Origin: Kordiimonadaceae bacterium
GTDB lineage: Bacteria; Pseudomonadota; Alphaproteobacteria; Sphingomonadales; Emcibacteraceae
Direction of reading: 5' to 3'
NCBI GenBank assembly: GCA_018699075.1
Contig: JABIPV010000365.1
Coordinates: forward strand, 1 to 6,277
Length of the DNA: 6,277 bases
In this document: positions 1-6,016 of the stretch, one piece after another
How the letters are laid out: each line of letters starts with the position of its first letter
Position numbering within the stretch: position 1 is the stretch's first letter
Position numbers and translations under genes: made by a program
The notes under the pieces: model-generated
What the model was told of the DNA's origin: nothing
What the model saw: only the letters and a program-made list of their open reading frames with translations
Database searches by the model: none

Positions 1-48
1 ACTATGGCCAAACGAAAACGCTTGCATATTAAAGCTATGGCCGCTTAA
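1..48 (+). CDS. Possible 3' end of an unidentified gene (partial)
   Basis: The frame is open from the first base and ends at TAA (46-48), giving a short basic tail TMAKRKRLHIKAMAA. Fifteen codons are too few to recognise a family, and an open stretch this short can occur by chance. Two in-frame ATG codons (4-6 and 37-39) lie inside it, but it has no visible ribosome binding site and would be tiny as a complete gene. It is listed only because a plus-strand gene may enter from the left. No terminator is evident after it. Confidence 0.2.
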   Translation, partial: TMAKRKRLHIKAMAA

Positions 49-113
49 ACTTAACAGATGGAGCAGAATACTCTCTTATTTTAACGGCTTAAATGCCCAA
101 CTTTCCCTGATGA

Positions 114-461
114 CGTACAATCTCCCCCGACCAGTACTCGTGTGAAACGAGCCACTGGCAGTTTGTGGCCTGTACGTCGATCTCGAAGTCTGGAAAACCA
201 GTCGACGAGAACGACGTCTGCCTGACTCACAGGGAGTCCGATCCCGGTGGGTGGACGGCCAGCGAATATTACCAGCTGTGGATCGGCGATCTCAAGAAGA
301 TCCCGACAGCTGTCTCACGCCTGGAGCCGCCTGCCGCCCAGAAACTAGAGAACGGACCCGGCGTCAGTGGGCCGTCGAGCAATACTATCCGGGTCTGCCA
401 CAACTTCGTAGACGGAGGCGCAAACAGCATAGCCGAGCGAATCACGAAGTACAGCTTCTGA
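114..461 (+). pseudogene. GC-rich coding-like fragment, no recognised family
   Basis: This frame is open from 114, just after two overlapping-frame TGA stops at 108-113, to TGA at 459-461. It contains no ATG. The only near-start is GTG at 165, which lacks a Shine-Dalgarno sequence. Third codon positions are about 70-75% G/C by hand count, well above what the neighbouring AT-rich DNA would give and consistent with a real reading frame from a GC-rich gene. The bias continues upstream of the GTG to about 114, suggesting the 5' end has been lost. The product (about 98 residues from the GTG) has Trp/Tyr-containing stretches such as WTASEYYQLWIGDL, two Cys near its start and one near its end, and no signal peptide or membrane segment. 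I do not recognise it. A second overlapping frame is open from 146 to 490 and is Arg-rich, but its third positions look random, so I treat it as a shadow. The island may be a remnant of transferred DNA. Confidence 0.3.
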
Positions 462-490
462 TCCCCCTCAAACCCTATGAGACCATTTAA

Positions 491-751
491 AGTACCTACA
501 TAATAGAGGGTTTTGGAGAATTTTGAGAGTCTGCTTTCGACCCAAAGCGGACATTCGGAAATATATTTTAAGCCAATAAAATTTACCTAAATAGTAGTTT
601 CTCAAAATGTGTTGAATTTGTCGAGTTTATATACGCATCTAAATACTACAAAGTTGCTAATGTTACTAATGCCAGTCTTTAAATTCAATTCATGAAGAAA
701 TTTTATATCTACATTGAAAGACTATTAATATACTCCAACACCACGAAAACA
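491..751. other. Non-coding AT-rich spacer downstream of the operon
   Basis: Apart from the hairpin at 529-552 I see no gene here. The short plus-strand frame starting at 692 runs into the antisense of the ferredoxin gene and has no family resemblance. AGTCTTT (674-680) and AAAGACT (717-723) form an inverted repeat with a 36-nt loop and no T tract, too weak to call a terminator. The operon therefore ends at 752 without an obvious intrinsic terminator. Confidence 0.5.
529..552. repeat. Hairpin-forming inverted repeat in AT-rich spacer
   Basis: GTCTGCTTT (529-537) pairs with AAAGCGGAC (544-552). This gives a 9-bp stem with one G-U pair on the plus strand and a 6-nt loop. Neither strand has a run of T directly after the stem, so it is not a standard intrinsic terminator. 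It lies 200 nt past the end of the ferredoxin gene and about 70 nt past the GC-rich fragment. The stem is much more GC-rich than the DNA to its right. It could be a dispersed palindromic repeat or a weak bidirectional processing or termination site. Confidence 0.45.
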
Positions 752-1075
752 TTAATCGACAAATTCGACTGGACGTACCTGCACAACAAGTCCTTCGTGA
801 GAAGGTCGCACAGTCACCTGACAAGAAAGCCTACTTCCCGGCTCTCTATTCATTGTTTTTTCAAGAATTTGTTCTTCGCCCAAATAGGCTGGGACGATAT
901 CAGGCGTACCTATTGGTAAAACAACATGGCATGTACCGCAACTGCAGCATCCGCTACAAATTGCCTCAATACCTTCAATTGCATGGTCGGTTGCAGCAAC
1001 CATTAAACTAAGGTCTTCTTCGGCTTCAACGGTTTTTTCTTGGCCGTTTGCATCTATAAAAGTGATTTGGACCAA
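752..1075 (-). CDS. [2Fe-2S] ferredoxin, adrenodoxin/putidaredoxin type
   Basis: This small soluble electron carrier (107 aa) is of the kind that passes single electrons from an NAD(P)H-dependent reductase to a cytochrome P450 or a Rieske ring-hydroxylating oxygenase. The cluster ligands are clear: C40-x5-C46-x2-C49 followed by H50, and C85 in the conserved RLSCQV segment. The N-terminal beta-grasp opening ITFIDANGQEKTVEAEE is typical, and 105-110 residues is the normal length. Two extra cysteines, C43 and C44, lie inside the cluster loop. Start: no ATG is available. The TTG at 1075 is preceded by AGAGGG with a 6-nt spacer, and it places the protein start exactly where family members begin. 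It is the last gene of the operon, 10 nt after the alpha/beta hydrolase stop. No reductase or oxygenase partner is present in the window, so the acceptor must be encoded elsewhere. Family assignment is secure; the partner is unknown. Confidence 0.93.
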   Translation of the reverse strand: MVQITFIDANGQEKTVEAEEDLSLMVAATDHAIEGIEAICSGCCSCGTCHVVLPIGTPDIVPAYLGEEQILEKTMNREPGSRLSCQVTVRPSHEGLVVQVRPVEFVD

Positions 1076-1081
1076 TGGATA

Positions 1082-1087
1082 CCCTCT
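1082..1087 (-). promoter_or_regulatory. Ribosome binding site deciding the TTG start of the ferredoxin
   Basis: AGAGGG on the minus strand lies 6 nt before the TTG at 1075 and overlaps the stop codon (TAG, 1086-1088) of the upstream alpha/beta hydrolase. There is no ATG near this site in the ferredoxin frame, so the spacing supports a genuine TTG start. The overlap with the upstream stop codon suggests translational coupling between the two genes. Confidence 0.6.
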
Positions 1088-1916
1088 ATTCGTTTACTGG
1101 TTTGACATAACCCGACGCATTACTATGGGCGGCTTTTCGTATACCCCTGTATCCTGTAGCTTGAAGGAAGCTAAGCACGCTATCATTAAATTCAACAGGC
1201 TTCTCGAAAAAGGCAGAATGGCCCGCACCAACCACCTCTACATAAAAACTATTGGCCACATTTTCCTGTGTCTTTTCGATAGCAGTGCTTGGAAACAAAA
1301 CATCATCCTGCCCCGCAATAAACATGGTCATAAAACCAAGCTTACCTAGATCATCCGTGGTGACAAGACGTGGATATTCACCCTTTAAATTATGACGATT
1401 TTTAGCGTTAAAGCTATTAAGCTGACCATACAATATTTCAGCTGTCGGATATTCAGCACGGCACTTGGCCCCCAATACGCGCTCAATCTGATTCAGATCC
1501 TTTGTCCTGTTACGTGCTTCATCCATGATGGCTGCCACGTCGTCATTTTCCGTAATAGCGTGGAGTGTATCCGCGAGAATGAGTGTAGAAACCCGTTCAG
1601 GATATGTTGCAGCAAATGAGACGCACGTTCCGCCGCCCATGGACTGTCCGAGCAGTGCCGCTTTGTCAATTTTCAAATGATCCAAAAGTGCTTTCAAATC
1701 ATCAACGAAAGCGCTTCGCCCGATATCATCAGGATCACTACTATTGCCAAAGCCACGGTGATCAAAGGTGATGACTTGATAAGATTTTGCAAATGTGGCT
1801 ATTTGCTTAAACCATATGGCATGATTACCTCCTATGCCATGAGCAAGCACAATCGCGGGGCCCTCCCCATGTACTTCATAGTATATTTCAGCATTATTAT
1901 GATTTAAAAACGGCAT
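1086..1916 (-). CDS. Alpha/beta-fold hydrolase
   Basis: This is a single-domain alpha/beta hydrolase of 276 aa, close to the usual 270-290 for meta-cleavage C-C hydrolases and related esterases or lactonases. The oxyanion-hole motif is HGIGG (26-30). The nucleophile elbow is G90-Q91-S92-M93-G94, with S92 as the catalytic serine. The acid is probably D205 in the GQDDVLFP segment, and the base is H233 in GAGHSAFFEKP. The FDHRGFGNS stretch (51-59) is also typical. No signal peptide is seen, so it should be cytoplasmic. GGGAG lies 11-12 nt before the ATG and inside the end of the ATPase gene, and the intergenic gap is only 3 nt. Next to an extradiol-dioxygenase-like gene, the best guess is hydrolysis of a ring-cleavage product or of an ester or enol-lactone of the imported substrate. 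This superfamily is so broad that an esterase, a 3-oxoadipate enol-lactonase-like enzyme or a haloperoxidase-like hydrolase is equally possible from sequence alone. Confidence 0.9.
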   Translation of the reverse strand: MPFLNHNNAEIYYEVHGEGPAIVLAHGIGGNHAIWFKQIATFAKSYQVITFDHRGFGNSSDPDDIGRSAFVDDLKALLDHLKIDKAALLGQSMGGGTCVSFAATYPERVSTLILADTLHAITENDDVAAIMDEARNRTKDLNQIERVLGAKCRAEYPTAEILYGQLNSFNAKNRHNLKGEYPRLVTTDDLGKLGFMTMFIAGQDDVLFPSTAIEKTQENVANSFYVEVVGAGHSAFFEKPVEFNDSVLSFLQATGYRGIRKAAHSNASGYVKPVNE

Positions 1917-1919
1917 AAT

Positions 1920-2708
1920 TTAAACAACTCCCATTAAGGCACCAAGACGCACCACATAATCACCAAACTTTGACATTTCGCGGGTTGCGCGTGGATCGCG
2001 AGGGCGCGGTAAATCAATTATTATTTCTTCTAAAATACATGCAGGACGTTCGGACATCACAATCACTCGGTCCGATAACAGTACCGCCTCGGCAATGCTA
2101 TGGGTAATGAGCACTACCGTCTTTTTCTCCGCTTGCCAAATACGCAAAAGCTCCATATTGAGACGGTCCCGTGTCAAAGCATCAAGTGCCCCAAACGGTT
2201 CATCCATTAACAGCACCTGCGGTTTATATAAAAGTGCCTGACCGATTGATACTCTTTGCTGCATTCCTCCAGAAAGTTCATGAGGATAGCGATCTTCAAA
2301 GCCATCTAAGCTCATAACCTTAACCATCGCCTCGATATCTGGCTTGATCTCTTTGGATTTAAAACCTCGCATCTCAGCGCCGAGAGATAAATTTTTTCCG
2401 ATCGTTAGCCAAGGAAGTAAATTTGGTGTTTGAAAAACCACGCCAACTTCATCAAGAGTACCTTCAATAACCTTATCACATATGGTTACATCACCTGCTT
2501 CATATGGTATTAAGCCTGCTAGAACCTTAAGAAGGGTGCTTTTGCCGCAACCGCTTGGCCCGATAATAGAAACAAATTCACAGTCTTTAATATTTGTAGT
2601 TACGTCTTCAAGCGCCTTGACGCCTTCAGCACCATCTTTACCCGGATATATTTTACTGACACCATTTATAGTTATCGTTGGTGCGTCAATCTGTTTACTA
2701 TTTTCCAT
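1920..2708 (-). CDS. ABC transporter ATPase, SsuB/TauB (nitrate/sulfonate/taurine) type
   Basis: This is the ATP-hydrolysing subunit of an importer, acting on the cytoplasmic face of the inner membrane as a dimer. Numbered from the ATG at 2708 (262 aa): Walker A GPSGCGKST (50-58), Q-loop Q93, signature LSGGMQQR (145-152), Walker B VLLMDEP (165-171), D-loop ALDA just after it, and H-loop H203. All residues needed for hydrolysis are present, and the length is normal for the family. The C-terminal DLPRPRDP segment is characteristic of SsuB/TauB-like ATPases. A longer frame begins at TTG 2729 inside the permease gene. I prefer ATG 2708 because it falls 2 nt after the permease stop and family members begin near there. 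The Shine-Dalgarno sequence is weak (a G-rich stretch about 10 nt upstream), so coupling to the permease is likely. It pairs with the permease and the solute-binding protein of the same operon. Confidence 0.95.
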   Translation of the reverse strand: MENSKQIDAPTITINGVSKIYPGKDGAEGVKALEDVTTNIKDCEFVSIIGPSGCGKSTLLKVLAGLIPYEAGDVTICDKVIEGTLDEVGVVFQTPNLLPWLTIGKNLSLGAEMRGFKSKEIKPDIEAMVKVMSLDGFEDRYPHELSGGMQQRVSIGQALLYKPQVLLMDEPFGALDALTRDRLNMELLRIWQAEKKTVVLITHSIAEAVLLSDRVIVMSERPACILEEIIIDLPRPRDPRATREMSKFGDYVVRLGALMGVV

Positions 2709-2710
2709 GA

Positions 2711-3484
2711 TTAATGAGCCCGCCACCAAACCAATTTACCGGCCAGTTCGATTATATAAAAAAGTGATAACGATAAAATGGTGACAGCAAATAAGGCACC
2801 AAATGTAAGGGCGGTTTGCGATGAACCTGTTGCCATGAGGATTAAATTCCCTAAACCTTCGTTCGAGCCAACAAACTCGCCAACGATCGCACCAATAACC
2901 GCCAGTGGCATAGCGACCTTACAACCATCAACAAAACTCGGAAGTACGGATGGCACGCGAAGATACCAAAATGTATCCCATGCGCTCGCTTTTAAGGCAC
3001 GAAAATGTTCTTCTAAATGTTGGGGCGTCCCACTTAATCCTCCCATAACGGCAATAATGATAGGGAAAAATGCAAACAGAAACGCCATGATGACTTTCGA
3101 TGATAATCCGTATCCAAACCAAATCACGATTACCGGCGCAAGTCCAATTTTTGGAATACTTTGAAGCGCGATCATAAGCGGATAAATCGTTCTTTTTGCC
3201 AGTGGCACGAAATAGATAACAACCGCCATAGCAACCCCGGCGATTGTAGCAGTTCCAAATCCGAAAATCACTTCTTCCAGCGTCACAAGGCTATGCTCAA
3301 CAAGCTGAACACGTGCCGTCCACATGGCTGCAAAGATATCGCTTAAAGGGGGCAACAGATAACTTTTAATGCCAAATAGTTTTACGGCATATTCCCATAA
3401 TAAACCTAGGATGATGAAAAAAATAAGGCCGTCAATGATGTTGCGGTTTAGTTTCCATTTCGCTCGTTTTGTATCACTATTCAT
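2711..3484 (-). CDS. ABC transporter permease, SsuC/TauC type
   Basis: This inner-membrane permease subunit (257 aa, normal for the family) has about six hydrophobic segments, near residues 18-36, 72-95, 101-125, 131-150, 188-205 and 226-250. The cytoplasmic coupling (EAA) loop that docks on the ATPase is visible as RALKASAWDTFWYLRVPSVLP (162-182), and is typical of BPD_transp_1 permeases of the nitrate/sulfonate/taurine group. It is followed by GEFVGSNEGLGNLI (202-215), another hallmark of this group. It starts at ATG 3484, with a purine-rich GAGAAAAGG a few nt upstream, 15 nt after the stop of the VOC gene. It is followed 2 nt later by the ATPase. The transporter genes are split by the VOC gene, which ties the catabolic and uptake functions into one transcript. 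Substrate specificity cannot be read from the permease. Confidence 0.94.
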   Translation of the reverse strand: MNSDTKRAKWKLNRNIIDGLIFFIILGLLWEYAVKLFGIKSYLLPPLSDIFAAMWTARVQLVEHSLVTLEEVIFGFGTATIAGVAMAVVIYFVPLAKRTIYPLMIALQSIPKIGLAPVIVIWFGYGLSSKVIMAFLFAFFPIIIAVMGGLSGTPQHLEEHFRALKASAWDTFWYLRVPSVLPSFVDGCKVAMPLAVIGAIVGEFVGSNEGLGNLILMATGSSQTALTFGALFAVTILSLSLFYIIELAGKLVWWRAH

Positions 3485-3499
3485 GATTTAGCCTTTTCT

Positions 3500-4030
3500 C
3501 TATTTTGGTATGGTTGCCTTAACCCTATCCGGTGGTTCAACAACAAACTTCTCGAGCTTCCATTGATCAAAAGTTTCCAGAACATTCCCGTCCCAGACAC
3601 TCGCTTCATATGGGTGCTCCTCGTCGATCTGCCTCATGTCAGTATAAAATTCGACATTGTTACCGTCTGGGTCCTTGAAAACAAGAAACGTGTTTTCTCC
3701 CGGTCCGTGCTTACCAAGTCCACGGTCAATTTCAATGCCGCGTTCCTGTAACATGGTAAGGGCTTGTTCCATTTCTTTTAAGTCGGCAAGCTGATAAGAA
3801 AAATGTTCGACGCTAGGGTAATGGCCTTCAGGAGCCGGCGTAGCACCAGGTGGCAATTGTAAAAGTGCCATGTCATGGTGGTCGCTGCCAGCACGCATAA
3901 AAACCATGTGATCATTAATCCAGTCAGAAACTTCAAGGCCAACTACGTCAGTATAAAAAGCAACGGATTTTTTAATATCTTGTACCTTTAATACGATATG
4001 GCCCAGTTTTAGTGGTTTGGGTCTATACAT
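3500..4030 (-). CDS. VOC-superfamily protein, extradiol (catechol 2,3-) dioxygenase-like
   Basis: This 176-aa protein has two beta-alpha-beta-beta-beta modules (about residues 7-60 and 72-131). The likely metal ligands are H11 (LGHIVLKV), H76 (VEHFSYQ) and E127 (NVEFYTD), as in Fe/Mn extradiol dioxygenases. H52 in HDMALL and H108 in KHGPGENTFLVFKDPDG fall where homoprotocatechuate 2,3-dioxygenase (HPCD) keeps its second-sphere histidines (recalled as H200 and H248). The distance from H108 to E127 (19) matches that enzyme. This argues for an oxygenase rather than a glyoxalase. The position matching its active-site Tyr (recalled as Y257) is V117 here. The single-domain length is shorter than classical two-domain enzymes (about 290-320 aa). 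Start: ATG 4030 has GGGAGA 8 nt upstream. A longer frame to 4093 would overlap the previous gene by 47 nt, and its first 21 residues do not look like the family. A non-dioxygenase VOC function remains possible. Confidence 0.85.
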   Translation of the reverse strand: MYRPKPLKLGHIVLKVQDIKKSVAFYTDVVGLEVSDWINDHMVFMRAGSDHHDMALLQLPPGATPAPEGHYPSVEHFSYQLADLKEMEQALTMLQERGIEIDRGLGKHGPGENTFLVFKDPDGNNVEFYTDMRQIDEEHPYEASVWDGNVLETFDQWKLEKFVVEPPDRVKATIPK

Positions 4031-4038
4031 TTTAAACG

Positions 4039-4044
4039 TCTCCC
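4039..4044 (-). promoter_or_regulatory. Ribosome binding site deciding the VOC gene start
   Basis: GGGAGA on the minus strand, 8 nt before ATG 4030, lies in the 16-nt gap between the solute-binding protein stop (4047-4049) and this start. It is the reason for choosing the 176-residue product over the longer open frame beginning at 4093. Confidence 0.6.
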
Positions 4045-4046
4045 AT

Positions 4047-5075
4047 CTATTCAGATATGTTATTTGGCAAAAATTCTGTTGTGTAAATTTCATCTACATC
4101 AACGCCATCACCTACATTATATGCACCACCGAGGAAATTGAGCGTTGCTTCAACTCTTGTGCGTTCAAGGGCCCCGGGCTGGTCTCCAATTAAATCGGTC
4201 ATTTCCATAACTTGCTGTGCAGTGATCGCCGCATCAAGCGTTGGGTAATGCTTGATCATAATTTCAGTTGCTTCTTGCTGATGCTGCCCAGCGTAGGCAT
4301 ATCCACGGTATGTTGCCCGCAAGAATTTCGCCACGAGTTCCGGTTGTTCTGCAATAATTTTGTCAGTGGTGACAATGCCGTTGCCGTAAATTGGCAAGTT
4401 AAAATCACTATATTCAATCCAACTGACCGTTAAGCCTGCTTCACGGGCTCTTTTTTGAAAAACGGCAACGCTGTTGCCTTGCCAACATTCACCTGCATCA
4501 ATATCACCTTCTATCAGCGCCGCTGATACGATTGAAGGTTCTAACTGCATCATGGTGACGTCTTCTGGGTTAACGCCGTTTAACGTTAACCATTCTGGAA
4601 CGATTACTTGCATGGGGGAACTTTGCCCACCACCCACTTTCAATCCAGCCAGATCAGCGGGGGTATTTAATTTATTGCGTTCGTTTACATAACAAAGACC
4701 CGCAGGCCAACGGGAATTTAAAGCGCCAATCATGCGTGCAGAACCACCATTGTTGCGGTTTAAAATTATTGCCAGCGGATCACCATAACCAAATTCGAAC
4801 ATTCCCTGATCAAGCTCGTTTACTGTTCTAATGCCACCGAAACCACGCATCGCCGATACATTTAAGCCTTCTTCGGCGTAATATCCCTTTTCAATTGCCG
4901 TAATAACACCCGCCATACTTCCTTGGGGAAGCCAAGACATATTAAATGATATATCCGTTAGCTGTCCGTCTATCTGCTCATCGTCATTTTCACTACTACA
5001 TCCTTGTAAAAAAAGAATTGAAATAGATATCATGACTACAAATGATTTTGTTGTTCGTTTTATTGATCGCAACAT
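4047..5075 (-). CDS. NMT1/THI5-like ABC solute-binding lipoprotein
   Basis: This is the periplasmic substrate receptor of the importer. The 342-aa protein begins with a basic n-region (MLRSIKRTTK), a hydrophobic core (11-24) and the lipobox LFLQGC, with C26 as the lipidated residue followed by Ser. The mature part has features of the NMT1/SsuA/TauA class: SWLPQGSMAGVITAIEKGYYAEEGL (48-71) near the N-terminus, then FGYGDPLAI (95-103), which usually lines the ligand cleft, and GLKVGGGQSSP (144-154). DAGECWQGN (193-201) lies in the second lobe. Length is normal. Known ligands of the class include sulfonates, thiamine pyrimidine precursors, riboflavin and aromatic acids such as phthalate. The ligand here is unknown, but the flanking ring-cleavage-type genes favour an aromatic or cyclic carboxylate (inference). 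The start is ATG 5075, sharing one base with the stop of the upstream gene (TAATG), with GAGGAGAAAG about 5 nt upstream. The protein is strongly acidic just after the lipid anchor. Confidence 0.93.
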   Translation of the reverse strand: MLRSIKRTTKSFVVMISISILFLQGCSSENDDEQIDGQLTDISFNMSWLPQGSMAGVITAIEKGYYAEEGLNVSAMRGFGGIRTVNELDQGMFEFGYGDPLAIILNRNNGGSARMIGALNSRWPAGLCYVNERNKLNTPADLAGLKVGGGQSSPMQVIVPEWLTLNGVNPEDVTMMQLEPSIVSAALIEGDIDAGECWQGNSVAVFQKRAREAGLTVSWIEYSDFNLPIYGNGIVTTDKIIAEQPELVAKFLRATYRGYAYAGQHQQEATEIMIKHYPTLDAAITAQQVMEMTDLIGDQPGALERTRVEATLNFLGGAYNVGDGVDVDEIYTTEFLPNNISE

Positions 5076-6016
5076 TATTCTTTCTCCTCAAATAGAACAG
5101 GATTTTCCAGTTCGCCAATACCATCAACCCATGCAACCATTTGGTCACCATCTTTCAGGAATTTGCCGCTGCCCATGCCCACACCTGCGGGGGTACCTGT
5201 CATGATTAAATCTCCTGGCTGAAGTGTTACGATGCGGGAAAGGTAGGCTATTTGTTCATAAATATCGAAAATCATTTCATTGGTATTGCCGTCTTGCTTT
5301 GTCTCACCATTTAGAGTTAACCCTAATCGAACATTATGAGGGTCTTCAATTAAGGAAGCCGGTACAAACCACGGACCTAACGGACAAAAACTGTCCCAAC
5401 TTTTACCGCGAAACCAATCATGCTTAAAGGGAAAATCATCCCGCCTATTTAAATCCCTAGCGGAGATATCATTAGCAATTGTATAACCTGCAATATGATT
5501 TGGCGCATCGTTCACTGATATACGCCTTCCCCCCTTACCAATTACGACGGCAAGCTCCGCTTCCCAATCCGGTTTTTCCGCATCATAAGGAATGATGACA
5601 GCCTCACCCGGACCAATAACACTGGTCGTTGCTTTAAGAAATACATAAGGTTGACTATCAGCCTTTGCCGCCAATGCTGTTTTCATTTCAGCTGCGTGTT
5701 CAACAAAATTAGAGGCCGTTCCAAATATTTGCGTTGGTTCATACGGCGCTTTGATGCATTTTGTACCTTCACCAACCGCAGAAACAGATCCGCTAGACAC
5801 AAGTTGCGAGAGTTTCGTAGCAAGTGATGAAATTATGGCGCTATTGCCATCATCCCAAGCTTTGATTATTTCGGTGGTATTTTTACCCGCAATGCTGCGC
5901 TGTTCTTCAGTGCCGTGGTCACCAATAAGACTGGCTAAATCAAAAAGTTGATTGCCAAGTACTAAAGCCGTTTTATCGACACCGTCAACCTCATAGGTTG
6001 CTAAAGCGTGCCACAT
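5075..6016 (-). CDS. Fumarylacetoacetate hydrolase (FAH) family protein
   Basis: This is a metal-dependent cytoplasmic enzyme of the FAH superfamily. Members hydrolyse or isomerise or decarboxylate 2,4-dioxo acids and related ring-cleavage products (fumarylacetoacetate, acylpyruvates, 2-hydroxyhepta-2,4-dienedioate). The protein has 313 aa with an N-terminal accessory domain (about 1-90). The catalytic domain starts at IFGTASNFVEHAAE (97-110), which carries H107. The Mg2+/Ca2+ ligands are E152 and E154 in DWEAELAVVIG (150-160) and D183 in ANDISARD. GKSWDSFCPLGPW (204-216) and GDLIMTGTPAGVGMG (268-282) are family hallmarks. All key residues are present. It is the first gene of the operon. ATG 6016 has GGGAGAAAG with the GGGAG core 7 nt upstream, and the stop codon overlaps the next ATG. 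This position suggests that it acts on the product of the ring-cleavage or hydrolase steps encoded downstream (inference). The exact reaction (hydrolase, isomerase or decarboxylase) cannot be told. Confidence 0.94.
   Translation of the reverse strand: MWHALATYEVDGVDKTALVLGNQLFDLASLIGDHGTEEQRSIAGKNTTEIIKAWDDGNSAIISSLATKLSQLVSSGSVSAVGEGTKCIKAPYEPTQIFGTASNFVEHAAEMKTALAAKADSQPYVFLKATTSVIGPGEAVIIPYDAEKPDWEAELAVVIGKGGRRISVNDAPNHIAGYTIANDISARDLNRRDDFPFKHDWFRGKSWDSFCPLGPWFVPASLIEDPHNVRLGLTLNGETKQDGNTNEMIFDIYEQIAYLSRIVTLQPGDLIMTGTPAGVGMGSGKFLKDGDQMVAWVDGIGELENPVLFEEKE

Noticed and set aside
146..490. Arg-rich overlapping frame in the GC-rich island
   Set aside because: Its third codon positions show no preference, while the other frame does. 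The Arg-rich composition is typical of a shifted reading of GC-rich coding DNA.
674..723. AGTCTTT/AAAGACT inverted repeat as a terminator for the operon
   Set aside because: The stem is only 7 bp with a 36-nt loop and no T tract on the minus strand.
692..919. Plus-strand open frame across the end of the ferredoxin gene
   Set aside because: Most of it is antisense to a ferredoxin with all cluster ligands intact. No family features.
2709..2729. TTG 2729 as the ATPase start
   Set aside because: It would overlap the permease gene by 19 nt and add seven non-family residues. ATG 2708 gives the usual N-terminus.
2482..3164. Two plus-strand frames (2482-2784 and 2778-3164) opposite the ATPase and permease genes
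   Set aside because: They mirror conserved Walker A and permease coding sequence on the other strand. Their products have no recognisable domain and no ribosome binding site of note.
4031..4093. ATG 4093 as the VOC gene start
   Set aside because: It lies inside the binding-protein gene, and the added residues do not resemble the family. ATG 4030 has a good ribosome binding site.
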